NCBI GenBank assembly: GCA_003667245.1
Contig: RCNN01000235.1
Coordinates: 1 to 56,505, forward strand
Direction: 5' to 3'
Length of the DNA: 56,505 nucleotides
From: Heterostelium multicystogenum
Lineage: Eukaryota; Evosea; Eumycetozoa; Acytosteliales; Acytosteliaceae
Part shown: one piece after another, positions 15,861-28,293 of the stretch
How the letters are laid out: the number at the start of each line of letters is the position of its first letter
How positions within the stretch are numbered: position 1 is the stretch's first letter
The notes under the pieces: model-generated
Seen by the model: only the letters and a program-made list of their open reading frames with translations
Database searches by the model: none
Told to the model about the DNA's origin: nothing
Program-made: the position numbers and the translations under genes

Positions 15861-17096
15861 ATGTATGAGGCATTTTATCCTTCAAAAAACTCAATGATAT
15901 TAAGGATTGTCTTCAACTTGTTGTTTTTGTTATTCTTAGGAATGGGCATTGTTGGAAGTATTTTAAAGGGAGACTCAAAGATTTTAGCTATCGTAAGTTT
16001 CAATTTATCTTTGTTATTCATTACTAGCTAACTGACTTTTTTGTAATTAGCTTTTGGAGACCTATGGCTATGCAATATCTGGAATTATTTATATTGTATT
16101 CGTAATTTATTGTATATTTTTTACCTATATAGAAATAATTAATGATATGAAGAATGGTTTTATTCCGACCTCACATGGATTAAAACAAGAAATAAAATCA
16201 ATCAAACCTTTGGTATCTATTGTTGGAAAGTGTTTCAGTAGATCCTCAATTTACAACTCTCTGACTGGAACTATAAACACTGACCACATATCATACCACG
16301 AAGTGATATCATGGGACTACACTTGGAAAGATCAAACTAATTATTCAAGTTTTGATACTATCAAAAAAGATATCGTATTGGTCCACTTTAACACTACTTT
16401 ATTTTCATACTCGGATTCTGTAAGAATTAGACAAATTGTTATTAATTTGTTTAAGCTTGTGACTGACAATATTTTGTTCAATAGGTCTATGAAACTAAGA
16501 GACAATGGATTAAGGATAATTCTAATAGAGACCAATTATATAGTTGTGATATCATACTTGAAAAATCATATACAGTTCCAAATCAGTCAATGGTTCTGAT
16601 AAATTTTAAACCATTTTATTGCAACACCTATTTTAACAATATATGTGTTCTTCTCGGTTTATGGATGATTGTAGATATTCTATTTCTATCAAGAAGTGCT
16701 CATGTATACCTTACTATCAAGAAAGATTGTACTATGGGCAAAAAATATTCTAAAATTACCATCGATGAGAAGAAGCAATCATCCAATATAAATACCGTTA
16801 TTATCAGCAATGTAACAGAAAAGAATACTTTTGTGGTAAATGACCTAACAAATCAAAATAATATGAGCTCCATTGGTAAGGTTGTTTCAAATGAAACACA
16901 ATCTCTAAACGAACAACAATTGAAGCAACTTTTAATGAACCAAGAGTTATTGCAAAAGCAAGTAAATCTTTTACAACAGCAATTGGAATTGGAGAGATCC
17001 CAAACCAAAAGAAATAATGATGGAGAATCGAATCAAAATGAGAAGTCTCCATTATTACAAAAAGAAGAAAGACCTATGGGCTTTGACAATGTTTAA
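15861..17096 (+). CDS. Membrane protein with coiled-coil tail, tandem paralogue copy 1
   Basis: Function is not recognised. Exon 1 (15861-15992) encodes MYEAFYPSK and a first membrane helix. After a 58-base intron, exon 2 (from 16051) gives a second helix, then a roughly 150-residue polar domain with GKCFSRSSIYN, NTDHISYHE and the paired Cys context CDIILE, then KPFYC and a third helix (CVLLGLWMIVDILFL). A cytosolic-looking tail follows with a Gln/Leu-rich coiled coil (KQLLMNQELLQKQVNLLQ). It is about 392 residues. One base shift near 16485 breaks it, and the correct frame is proven by alignment with copy 2. The pattern of two early helices, a domain with Y/H/W positions and a late helix before a charged tail is reminiscent of TMEM151, which is a hypothesis only. 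Confidence 0.75.
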
Positions 17097-17153
17097 CTTT
17101 GGTTTATCATTTGATGTAATTTTATTTCTAATAAAGATAGTTGAATTGTGTAT

Positions 17154-18726
17154 TTAGTCAATCGGACTGTCTTTATCTTCGCCAATGCATTCACATTCTG
17201 AATCCTCGAATTCTGAATCATCCTGATATTGTTCATAATCTTCATCATTTTCTCTTGTGTAGTCGGTGTCACTAACATCTTCGATTTCCTCATCTTGCTC
17301 TCCACTTGAATTTGGAAGTGAATCTGCATATGTATATTCGGTATAAGGACAACCTAACAAAAAATAATAGTTTTTCATTTCTTCACTAAGATAGATATCA
17401 ACCAGTTTGTTTTCTACCTGTCTTGCTTTCCTCAATTTCTTCACAAAATAGAAGTAATCGAGTGCAATGAAAAAGTTTTTTCCGATTATCATATAATGGA
17501 TCCAATTTGAAGTTTGTTGATTTCAATGAATCGCAAATTACTAAATGATCAACATTATTGAATTCTCTAATTGCAATGTTCACCTGTCTTTTAAGTTCCT
17601 GTTTGCACGCACTGAATTGTTCATCGGATCTGGAATAGAGATCTCCTGATTCATGTTCTGTAATGTTGAAATTACCAAGAACCATGTCGATTTGAATAAC
17701 CAAGTATTTGATTCTTCGATTGATCTGTGGAATAGCATTTGATTTCATCGATAGTAACTTTAATCTCTCCAAAGTGCACTCTTTACTGAATAGATATTTA
17801 AACAACTGGTCTTGTTGATCTGAATGTTCTACTTCATGATCCATTCCAAACGTAAATAGTTTGAGTGTTGGGTTATTCCTCAGATAACGGATCACTTGAG
17901 TTGACCAACGACCATAGGCTCCTTCCTCAGTACTACTATCATCATCCTTAAACCCAATAATTTCCAGACTTTTAAGATCATCCAAATTGTTGACAATGTT
18001 AAAAAAGGATTTCGAATTTGGACTGATAAAACTTTGAATGTCACTGTAGTCGATTCGTAGATGCTCCAATTGTATACAGGACTCCAGTTGACTTATTATT
18101 CCTGGGGTTCCAACGTCTTTATATTTAAAAGAAAATCTCTTTAGACCTGAAGGAAGATTGATGTAGTTGAATTGTTTGTCAATATAATGATCGCTTCCAA
18201 AATCCACTTCTGTAATGTATTTGGAAGCCCTTTTGTTATCAAGTAGCTTAGTAATGCGATAATCTAAACCAATATCACTTTTGATTCTAACTTCAATTGT
18301 CGGATTTTGTTGATCTATTTTCGATTGATTCCACTCTGCCCATTGTTCACTGGTAAGCAAGGTGTTTAAGATACTAAGAGGCTCATCATAAACGTTGATA
18401 TTAATACAAAGAGTCAACACTCGCAGCTCGGAGTAAAGAAAGTATTGACTCTTGTATAGCTTTTTGTCGATGATTACATTGGTGAAACTATTGAATATCT
18501 CAACATCCTCTTTAACAAACTCCGCACCTTTTATTTTATCTCCAACGACTTCATACTTCATTATATGATTATCGTAGTGGAAATCGAATACTAATTTTTG
18601 ACCAACTAATTTCTTTACAACTTTAAAGAAAAGTTTGCTGACCAACGCAACTTCAATTGGCCACATATCACCACTATCATGAAGATATTTAATTATTTTA
18701 GTTTGCAATATTAATGGTAAAGACAT
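17154..18726 (-). CDS. Dictyostelid F-box-like family protein with acidic tail
   Basis: The protein starts MSLPLILQTKIIKYL, an F-box-like opening (LPxxLxxKIxxYL...ALVSKxFxxVV) common to a large dictyostelid family. The body of over 400 residues has leucine-rich stretches (LEHLRIDYSDI, LKSLEIIGF, LERLKLLSM) suggesting irregular leucine-rich repeats. After a single frameshift near 17480 the frame continues FFIALDYFYFVKKLRK and a strongly acidic Asp/Glu tail ending at 17154. It probably acts as a substrate adaptor of an SCF-type ubiquitin ligase, but that is family inference. It lies inverted between the two paralogous membrane-protein genes, with its end only 57 bases from the end of copy 1. 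Confidence 0.7.
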
Positions 18727-19459
18727 TTTGAATCTAGATTTGTCTAATTGTAATATAAATAATTTGAGGAAACTGGGTCAAATGGGGGAATCAATAATCT
18801 TTAAATTTTTACAAATAGTTTTGTTTTTTGATTTTTTTAGGTTTTCTAGATATGAGAAAATAAATAACAAATTATCTATTTCCACAATGATACATATCTA
18901 AACAGTATTTCAAATTATACTGTATCTATTTTATAAAATAATACCAAGTATATTTATTTAATCAAAAATGGACAAATTTATGGACAATAAATCTTGCTCT
19001 AAAGGAGCCTACCTCCTTTGATGTCGGTTCTTCTTTTCCTTGCTAAGTATTGGATAGTTCACCCAACTAGTCTTTGATTTAATATTTCAAATTGTTGTAA
19101 TCAATTATAATTTGCATTACACAATATCTTATTATATGCAGAAAAATATTCAATGTGATAGTTAAGATATCAATCAATAACGTCTGCCAAACTAAAATAG
19201 AATTTGAAATTAAAAATGAACTTAAACCTTAATAATAATAATTCATGATGATTTTAAAATGAGTATGATCATTTTTGGTTGAAGGAAGCAATGTTTTGTC
19301 ATAAAAATATCTTCTGATGAGGGAACAAAATTACAAAAGAAAAGTCAAATTTATTTCGGAGATGTTTGAAGTTGAATTTGGTTGTAGAATAAAACAATTC
19401 TAATTATATATTGTATATATCTATTAAATTTAATTATTTTAGATAGATTAGGAATAAAA
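18727..19459. other. Intergenic between F-box gene and membrane-protein copy 2, with a short GC-rich island
   Basis: Mostly AT-rich. An island at about 18991-19070 is richer in G/C and contains the perfect hairpin AAAGGAG-CCTAC-CTCCTTT (19001-19019). No open frame of note is present. It must also hold the two divergent promoters. Confidence 0.4.
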
Positions 19460-20701
19460 ATGTATAGTGTTTTATTTTTTCCATCAATAAAACAAAAGAT
19501 TGTCGGAAACTTGTTCTTATGGATTTTAATGGGACTTGGCTTTTATGGAGCTGAAAATAATACCAGTGATTGGGGATATGTATGTTTTAATACTTTTGTT
19601 GAATTTAAATCTGACCTTTATTACATTTAGGCTATTGAGCTGGTTGGATTTATTTTAGCATTAGTTGTTTATCTTATCGTTGTGCCTTTAAATTTTATTA
19701 TATCATATAGGCAAATATTTGAAGATATGGAGAAAGGAAAAGTTCCATCACAGGATAAGCTCAAAGAAGAAATCAAAGCAATTAAACCTCTGGTATCTTT
19801 TTTTGGAAAGTGTTTCAATAGGACTTCAATTTACAACACCATCACTGGCACAGTTAACACTGATCACATATCGTATCATGAGGAGATAACATGGAACTAT
19901 ACCTGGGTAGACAAAACAAACTTTTCAAGATTGGATGCAGTTAAGAAAGATATTATTTTTATTACTTTTGAAACAACATTAATTACATATCCCCAAACTG
20001 TATGGCATCTAAAGATAAAAAGCTTATTTGTAGACAATATTTGTTTATTAACTGATTCACTTCCCAAGGTTGCAGATACAGAGAAACAATGGATCAAGGA
20101 AAATTCTAAAAGAGATGTTTTGTTTAATTGCGATATTGTACTCAAAACATCACCCACTGTCCCAAGTAGATCCATAGCGCTTCTAACCTCCAAACCATTT
20201 TATTGTAGTAATGCATTTTATAGAATATGCTCTCTTCTTGGTATGTGGATGATTGTAGACATTCTAATGTTGACAAGAAGTGGACATGCTAGGATTAAAG
20301 TACAAAAGGGATGCACTATGAATGACAAATACTCTCGTATCATCATTGATGGCAAGAAAGAATCCGCTCCAAATATCAATGCGGTGATAATCAACAATGT
20401 AACTGAAAAGAATACTAGTATTGTTGCAAATGGAATATCAAACCAAAACAAGGAAGATCCGGATCCCAATAGCAAAGTAGTTTCAAATGAAACACTAAAG
20501 TTAAAGGATGAATTATTGAAGCAACAGTTAATGAACCAAGAGTTATTGCAACAACAAGTGAATCTTTTACAACAGCAATTGGAATTGGAGAGATCAAGAA
20601 ACAAAAAAGCCAACGACTACAACGAATCGAATCACAGTGAGAAAGTACCTTTGATGAAAAGTAATGATGGACACTATGGAACCTTTGACAGTGGTGTATA
20701 A
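19460..20701 (+). CDS. Membrane protein with coiled-coil tail, tandem paralogue copy 2
   Basis: Function is not recognised. This copy is intact: exon 1 (19460-19579, MYSVLFFPSIK plus a helix), a 51-base phase-0 intron at the same place as in copy 1, then exon 2 (19631-20701), about 396 residues in total. Helices lie at about 14-32, 41-66 and 238-254. The domain between helices 2 and 3 has GKCFNRTSIYN, NTDHISYHEEITW, TEKQWIKENSKRD and FNCDIVL. KPFYCSNAFYRICSLLGMWM precedes the last helix. The tail has a coiled coil at about 327-362 (LLKQQLMNQELLQQQVNLLQ) and ends in polar residues. Several N-x-S/T sites suggest that the domain faces outside or the lumen. TMEM151 is a possible distant relative and should be tested by profile search. 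Confidence 0.8.
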
Positions 20702-21457
20702 TTATTATGATTGAATTGAATGATTTACATTCTCTCAATCCATGGAAGCAACAAAAGTTTTTAGTTTATGTAGATTGACTTTATTTAAAACATGAATAGC
20801 TATTAAAATAAATTGCTATATTTATCATGTTCTGCAAACAAATCAAATAAGAATAATAACTACTAAATAAAGGTTTGTTGTGTTGGTGTTGTTTTGTTTT
20901 TTTCTAAATTAAACATACCCAAAATAATATCTGATCATTTTTTAAGTTCAATCCGTGTTTTTATGTATTTTTCGACCAGTTTAACACCAGGTTATTCTGT
21001 TTTTTTTGTTTTTTTTTTTTTTTTATTGTTTTGGGGTTAGACCTGGTTGGACAACAAGATAGGTTGTTTTACCGAAATTCAAAAGATCAAACAAACAGCA
21101 ATTGTTAATTATACAACAAATTTGTATTGTAATAATAAAATAAAAGTTATAAATAAATAATAATACAATCAGAATCTCTTTATATTAATTAAATTGATTG
21201 ATATACTCTAATCAAGTGTTGTCAGCTACCCAACATTTCAATTGGTTTTTGTTTTTTTGTAAATTTTTGGAATTGGATTCCTCAATTTTAGATATTTATT
21301 TATAAATTGGAATACTCTCATTATTTTTGAGAATTAAAGAACTAAATAATTATCTTATTAAATATTATTACTTCAGAAGAAATAGAATCAATAGACACAT
21401 CTCGCTTACATATAAATGTACTAATTTCGAAAAAAACACTGCTACTATAAAAATAAA
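20702..21457. other. Intergenic between membrane-protein copy 2 and the BORCS6-like gene
   Basis: AT-rich, with T runs (20995-21025) and no credible frame. It is the likely promoter and leader region of the gene at 21458. Confidence 0.45.
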
Positions 21458-23095
21458 ATGTTGATGGAGAGTGGTATGATCGATTCTCTACATGAGGAGA
21501 ATATCGAAGTGGATCAACTACCCCTGATGGTGCCCATCATTGACGAATACATACATACCTACAATGATCCTTCGTCATTGGCGAGCTCGCTATCTTCATC
21601 GTGGATGTCTCCTCCCAAAAAACAACGTCCACCAAAACACAAGCGAGTCTACTCCAATGAAGACGAATACGACATCGATCTGAATGGCTCTGGATCGGTA
21701 TCCGGAAGACTTACTCGTCATTGTTCACACAGCATCGATGGTTTTTATGGGCAAGTTGGCCACCGAAATAAATGTGATTGTGGCGACAACCAGTGTTGTG
21801 GGGGCGACAGCGGCAGTGAGAGTGATGATATTTTGGAAATGACCGATACTGACAACCTGTCATCAGCTCGAATGTCATTCATCTCGCATATGTCGACCCC
21901 TTCTGCAGCTTCACCACTTTATCAGTCTCCTTGTCAGTACTCTCCAACAAACTCCTCTGCAACAACAACTACGACTGAAGGTTCATTGATGATGACTATC
22001 AATGGCATGTCACATGTATCCCTAGAGGATGACATCGACACCATGATTGCATCCCCAACCAGACATTTCCCACGACACTACTACCGACACAGTATTATGG
22101 ATCCAGTTGGCAGAGACAAACAACAACCGCTGCACCACCAGCAGCAGCAGCACCAACATATTAACAAATACAATACAGCAGTTGGCTACAATGAAAGCTA
22201 TCAGCATAAACAGAAGCAGTATAAAGACCACTATAGAAGTGACTTTTACGGATTTGTAGGACAGCCAGACAACGATAGTCAACATAATGAAGATGAATAT
22301 GAAAGTGGTAGTGACAATGAAGCTGAGAGTGCTGAAGATACAGATGAAAACGAGAGGAAGTATGCATATATAAAGAAGCAAGCATCGAAGTACAACAATT
22401 TCAACAATAATAATAATACATCCAGAAACAGTAACAAAACCAATAGCAAGAGTAATAAAAGTCAACCGAGCAGTAGGAGTAATAGTAATCAAATCTAGTA
22501 ACAATAACAGCAGAAACAATAGCATATCGAATCTGAAGCACCATTCAAATGTAAATAGTAGTAGTAACAACAATAGTAGTAGAAACAATAGTGCCAGATA
22601 TGAGTTTGACTATCGTAAACCAGAGGAATTTCAACAGCTTTTATCAAAGAATCAAAGATAACGCTGCGCACTATGGTGCTCAGTTTAACCAATTGGTAAC
22701 CAAAACCAAAGTTATAAATCATTCGGTAAGAGAAGCAATTATCACGACAAGTCCGCTATGCTTATATTGACACCCTATACTATGACATTTAATAGATTAA
22801 TCATATTATGTTAGAGAATTTTGATAATTATTCAAGTACATGTAATGGTGTATTGGATGAAACCTACCATTGTATGGAGTCAATGAAGACACTGATTAAT
22901 AGTATGGAACTATTAAATAGTGATCTATTTCATGTGTATAAATTAGCAGCTCAAAATGTAAGCATTCTCCATTGCCTTATTCTAATCTCCATATTCCACT
23001 GACTCACCTTTAAATCGATTCTAGTAAACATATTAAGAAATTCATTAGACCTTTTAGATATCTATGTAGCAAAACTACCCTCGGTACAAGAATAA
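21458..23095 (+). CDS. BORCS6-like protein with long low-complexity N-terminus
   Basis: The first about 350 residues (from MLMESGMIDSLHE) are disordered and rich in Ser, Asn, His and Asp/Glu, with a small Cys/Gly patch (CDCGDNQCCGGDS). After short introns and frame shifts (near 22497 and 22655), a helical C-terminal domain follows: FNQLVTKTKVINHS, then LENFDNYSSTCNGVLDET, then MKTLINSMELLNSDLFHVYK, then VNILRNSLDLLDIYVAK. This pattern resembles BORCS6 (lyspersin), a subunit of BORC, which positions lysosomes through Arl8 and kinesin. The last intron (about 22960-23026) leaves a one-base mismatch at its acceptor. The stop is at 23093-23095. The assignment rests on helix pattern and scattered residues, so it is moderate. 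Confidence 0.5.
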
Positions 23096-23372
23096 AAGTT
23101 TAATGTGTATTAATATCTAATATTGAGTTATTATATTATCTATCAATCTATCTATCTATAACCAAATATCTATTTAAAAAAAAGATCTTATAAAATTAGT
23201 TTAGAATTGATTTATTATTAGAATAAATATCGTGAAATATCTTTGGTTATACATTGATTGACTGTTGGTTGGTTTGTTTGGTTTGTTTGGTTAATTGGTT
23301 AGTTGGTTGTTTTAATAAATAATTTTAAATTGTTATGAATCAGATGATTGATTGTTGAGAATGATGAATTAG

Positions 23373-25176
23373 CTAGTTTAAGTTGGTATTAAACTTTATC
23401 AATTGTACATAGTTGGCTTGGAATCTACCGGCTGATCCTTTCTCGTTGGAACCATAGAACCATCCTTCATCTTCGTATTCGATGGTAAGTGTTTCTCCCT
23501 CTCTGATCTCGAGTTCGCCTTCGCAATCAGAGTGGTAATCATAGAGAACCTTGCATTTTCCGCCTGATACATCAACCTTTTCTTTTGTGAATCGGTAGAC
23601 TCGACAAAGTTGCTTGGGAACATTACCGATCTTACCATACATCCGCCTACAACAGTTCCTTGCCACCATCCGCTTTCGTCGGCGCATGATCACTTTGATG
23701 ACGTTGCTTGCTTTGAAAGAGAGCTCGTTCTCCTCGGCTGCATTGTAATCATAGAGTGCGCGTACTGTCTCCATTTCTATCGATGGCAAGCTCGATGAGC
23801 TTATTGGTTTGGTGGAAGAGGAAGTGGCTCGTTGCCAGAGTGAGTGGAGGGACGAAGATGAGTTTAGACTTCTGCGCTGCTGTGGCTGTGACATCTGCTG
23901 TGAAGAGGAGAGAGCTATTCATGTCGACGCCATGCTGCACTGGCGAGCTGGATGGGGACATCACCATGGAGAAAGTAGTTAGATGGTTCGAGGGTTGGTA
24001 TGGCTCATATTGTGCTTCAGGAGGCTTCTGGGCGCCCGACAATCTTCTTCCAAAATAAATGACTGGATATCTTTATCTCTCTATCTATACTCTCGATTAC
24101 TCTTTTTTAATATTCTATAATATCAAAGGAGCAAAGTTAAATATCGTATCATTGTGATGGCCAGTGGAAAATGAATGATGAATGAATACCTACTTCATTG
24201 TGAGCCATGATTAATGATGGCATTGTCTCTGCGTTGTTTAATAATTTCCAAAGCCAGTCTTTGTTCTGTCGATACGGTCTACTTCAAAACGCTGGGGTCG
24301 TCCAGAATCTTGGGCATTTCATCATGATAAAACTTTGCCTGATTCTGTTGCAATACCTTCACACTCTCTCTATACTCATTGTCCGCCTTGTCAGCAGCTT
24401 TGGTCGCTGACTCTAGATTCTTTCTTGCCTTTTGTTCTTTTGCTCCAGGTGGCTGCTTTGATAGCTCCCTCATGTGATTCTTCTTGTTTCTTTTTCAATT
24501 TATCATAGTTTAATCTTTTGCTTTTGACTCGTTATTCTCGGCGGCTTTCAGATCCTTTGTCAACTTTTCACCGGCTGCTACCAACTAAATCAACACAAAA
24601 ATCAATCAGCGATTGTCTCATTGGAATAGGTATTATCCGGATTGATTATGCTACTTACACCTTTTCTTTGTTTTCTGGATTCCTCCAGATAACTGTCAAT
24701 TCCAACTGACAATTATTTTTTCAAATTTATCGAGAACTCCTCATGTAACAATGAGATTGCCTCAACTTGATCACGATAAACTTGCCATGAATCACGAGTG
24801 TTCTATTAAATTATAGTAATATTTAATTAATATAAATCTACTATTAGATTATGTTGTGAAATGATTAAATTATTGGATGATAAACAAGAACTCTTTACCC
24901 TATTTCCATATCAGGTGCAAATGATTTATCTTTACATAACTTTATCATACTCTTTGAGTATAGTGATTCTATTTTTGTTTGTTGTTTCAAAAGGAATTTT
25001 ACTCATTACATGAGTAAACACCTTTCCATTATCAACTTTTTTTAACTACTCCATCAAATTTATCCTACAAATATTTAGAAGATTAATATTTCAAGTATAT
25101 TGCTTAAGAATCTATTATTAATAGTTACCCAAAGATCTTCTGAAAAAACTCTAGTCTTTAATGTAGCTGCTGCCAT
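23373..25176 (-). CDS. F-BAR protein with two SH3 domains (Bzz1/Nervous wreck-like)
   Basis: This is a membrane-bending adaptor that links curved membrane to Arp2/3-driven actin. It starts MAAATLKTRVFSEDLW (25176), spliced to DKFDGVVKKV and then ILKEY and KLCKDKSFAPDM, the usual F-BAR opening. Helical segments continue through several short exons (TRDSWQVYRDQVEAISLLHEE, RKNLESATKAADKADNEYRE). Two SH3 domains close the protein: ALYDYNAAEENELSF...GWWQGTVV...NFVEST and VLYDYHSDCEGELEI...GWFYGSNEKGSAGRF. F-BAR plus two SH3 is the layout of yeast Bzz1 and fly Nervous wreck. Many single-base shifts occur, at least two of them inside the first SH3. An A7 run in the second exon should be A6. It is convergent with the BORCS6-like gene. 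Confidence 0.8.
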
Positions 25177-28100
25177 CTGTTATTTTATTCAATTGTTCAA
25201 TTATTCAATGAGTTTAAGAATTAAATAAATAATTTCGATATGATCTAAATAAACTACTACTATAGTTATAATTAATTAATATTTGTAGATTTGATTTAGT
25301 TTGGTTAAAACGAATTTATAAATAAATAACTATATATATATGTTGGAACCTTATTAATTATTATAATATTGTGATTTTTGAATTTGATCAATAATAATAA
25401 ACAAGAATTAATTTAGATGAACTTATTATAATTTGATGAAAATGGAAATTGATATTTCTGTACGTTAAAATAATATAAATTCAAATTGAGCCAACCAAAT
25501 TTTGTAGTAATTAAATGTGTTGTTAATTAGATAAAGCGGAGTAAGAGATAGATAGATTCGCTATGAGTTCGTTTTTTTTTTGTTTTTGTTTTTTTTTTAA
25601 ATAATGTATTGTTGTTGGGTAGTTTAATTTCGAAATTGAAGTTGGATGAGTGTGTTGTGTAGTTAATCAACAGTTAATATTAACTATCTAATTCTAAAAA
25701 TTAGCTGGTTATAGGCGTTGTAAGTCAGTTAACAAGATTATTGTGATCACTTAAGATGGGTTCTCTGTATGTTGATATGTATTGTTTCTCCTTGAGATAA
25801 ATTTGGAATATGTCGACGAGAGTGAGGAATTTACAATTGATTGACTACAATGAGGAAAAAAGTAAGATGGCAGATATCCAATGAAATTAATGTAAATATT
25901 ATAAAATCCAAGTGTGATTGATATTTATAGTTGGTTGAGTGAATAGAGCTATGGAGTAATATTATACTATTATTAAATCAATGTAATAAATATTATTTGA
26001 TCAGAAAAAAAAAACAAAGGTGACACATGAAATGTATAAGTAAGTATATGCAGATATACTACTGTAGTACCTGCAACTGATGCTTTCAACTTAATCCAGT
26101 CTGATCCAATCCAATTATTCTTCCTATTACTATATATTATTTTAGGCGGTGTTGGATTTATTATTAAATAAATAATATATGATGGAAGGAATTCTACATT
26201 GAAGTGCAAAAAAATAATCAATCAACGCAAGTGTGATGGATGAGCAGTGTGTTTGATTTATATTTGGTTTGCCGTTTAATATATGGTCATATATATATAT
26301 TTTCAATGTTAAATATCACTCAACAATCAATCTGCGGAAATAAAAAAAATGTGTGATGGGAATACACGATCTACATACAATTTTGGGAATTTAAGTAATA
26401 TTGTAAATGATTTAATTATATTATTATTATTGTTATTATTGTTATTGTTATGATACTAATAAACAAAGTAATAAGTAGTTATTTATTATATTGTTATTTG
26501 TAGTTGATCTAAAAATAAATCTATATTCTATTTAAATATTGTTATTGTTTTGTTGTTGAATCTTTTAGTGTTAAAGTAAATGCTTTGATTTTGTTGCTTT
26601 ATAATATTATAAACTTTGCAACAGCAACAACAATAACAAATATATTATTATTATTATTATTATGATTGATTGATTGATTGATTGAAAAAGGTAGTATTTT
26701 AAAAATGAATTCAATTGTTTAATATATTATATATATCATTTAACTATAGTCTTTTGAATTGCAAATGTTTGGTTGTGTGGCTGTGTGTACATCATATATA
26801 TGATATATTATAGTATGATGAGATGATCAAATAATTCCATATATCTTCCCCACAGCCAACGGCTTCAGCCAGCTGCAATTTTAATGAAATACTGCTTCCA
26901 CTATGGTAACACCACAAACAACACTGGTTACCATAAAATAAATATATAGGTATCATTCTCCTTCGTCATTAATCACATACTAATCACTTTCGAACTCACC
27001 ACCACAACAATTAAACAAACACTAGATATGAATGGTATAAAATAAAAAAACACACCACTCCATTAACACAATTGTGCTGATGAAAGTGATGTTGTTTTGG
27101 TGGATATGTGAGTGAATGAGGAGTGAGATTGATTGTATGTTTGTTTCTGGGTCTGCAAGTGTTATCAATTCATTACTATTAGTGTGATTGATGATTAATA
27201 TATGGTAGATTAATAATCAATCAAATAATCACAACCAAAACAGTGAAACCAATTGTCCTATTTATTATCAACACCAACAACAACATCATCATCAAGTATA
27301 ACAATATAAACAATACCACCATCACACCACCTGAATGAATATTAATTACCAAACAACGACCATCAATTTGATTCATTCCATTAAATTAAATTCAACAACG
27401 CTTATGAGACATGTTTTGACTATCTTCTCAGTGATGATAGTCTGGTGTTGTTCTCTTTGCTGTTTGATTGATTTGATTGTTGTTATATTATATTGATAGA
27501 TGCAAATCGCAGTCAAGCTATTGTTGTTGTTGTGTTGTTGTTGTTGTTATTATTATTTAATACGATTGTTCCACACGACTACAAACAATCTAATAATACT
27601 TTATCCAAGTGTGTTACTTTTACTGATATTCACTTTTCCTTTTTTGTCTATTAATACAACAATAAGTATTCAATTGTGTTAATGTTTGCCTCACCACTCC
27701 TATGGAAGTCGGTGAATACGACATCATTAATGATTGAAAGTTTCATTTGATTCCACACCATAGTCATCATTGTCGGACAACTAACAAATAAAATGTCGCA
27801 AATGTCATCAATTTAACACTCTGATTGCGACAATTTAAGCCATGCTTTTTTCTTGTACTTCTTTCTTTATCCTATCAATGTTTTAAACCTACATTATTAT
27901 CTGTCTATCTAATCTGTCAAGTTAATCTTAATTGTCCAGAATACTACTATATATATGATTAATTTTTTTCTAAGCTAACTTATTCTCTTCTAATCGGCAA
28001 TACAATATTTGCTTGCTTTTATTGTTTTAAAGTTTAATTCTGATCTGTTTATAAGTTGGCTTGCTGGGGTCCATCTTAGGATGTACGTTGTTTTTTTTAT

Positions 28101-28293
28101 TTTTTTGGTTTTTTTTGATCATTTTTGAATCAATTAACATAAAAATGAAACTTTCTATTCAATAGGCAGGAAAAGTAGAATATCTGTAATATTTAAATTT
28201 TCACATACCTGAGTAGACCATTCTGCCTTATTAACTATAATTATTCATACATTTTATCATTTTAAAATGGTTAATTGGCTTATCAAATTATTA
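25177..28293. other. Long gene-poor region upstream of the F-BAR gene
   Basis: About 3.1 kb without a convincing gene. It contains ATT and GATT microsatellites (26400-26690), TG/CA-rich stretches, and one island of higher GC (26845-26940) that holds a perfect 9-bp hairpin. A 7-bp hairpin lies at 27418-27442. The frame at 27500-27682 is a product of a TTG/TTA repeat. Confidence 0.5.
26902..26935. repeat. Perfect 9-bp hairpin in a GC-richer island
   Basis: TATGGTAAC (26902-26910) pairs exactly with GTTACCATA (26927-26935) around a 16-base loop. The preceding 50 bases (CACAGCCAACGGCTTCAGCC region) are clearly richer in GC than the surroundings. Confidence 0.6.

Noticed and set aside
22022..22588. 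188-codon minus-strand hydrophobic frame (Leu/Ile/Val-rich)
   Set aside because: It is the antisense reading of Asn/Ser codons in the BORCS6-like N-terminus. Poly-Asn and Ser codons read backwards give Leu/Val/Ile runs.
27418..27460. GTGATGA word next to a 7-bp hairpin, considered as a C/D-box snoRNA
   Set aside because: No D box (CTGA) occurs at the right distance, so the snoRNA reading is not supported.
27500..27682. Poly-Leu/Cys/Tyr frame
   Set aside because: It derives from a TTG/TGT microsatellite and has no protein-like character.
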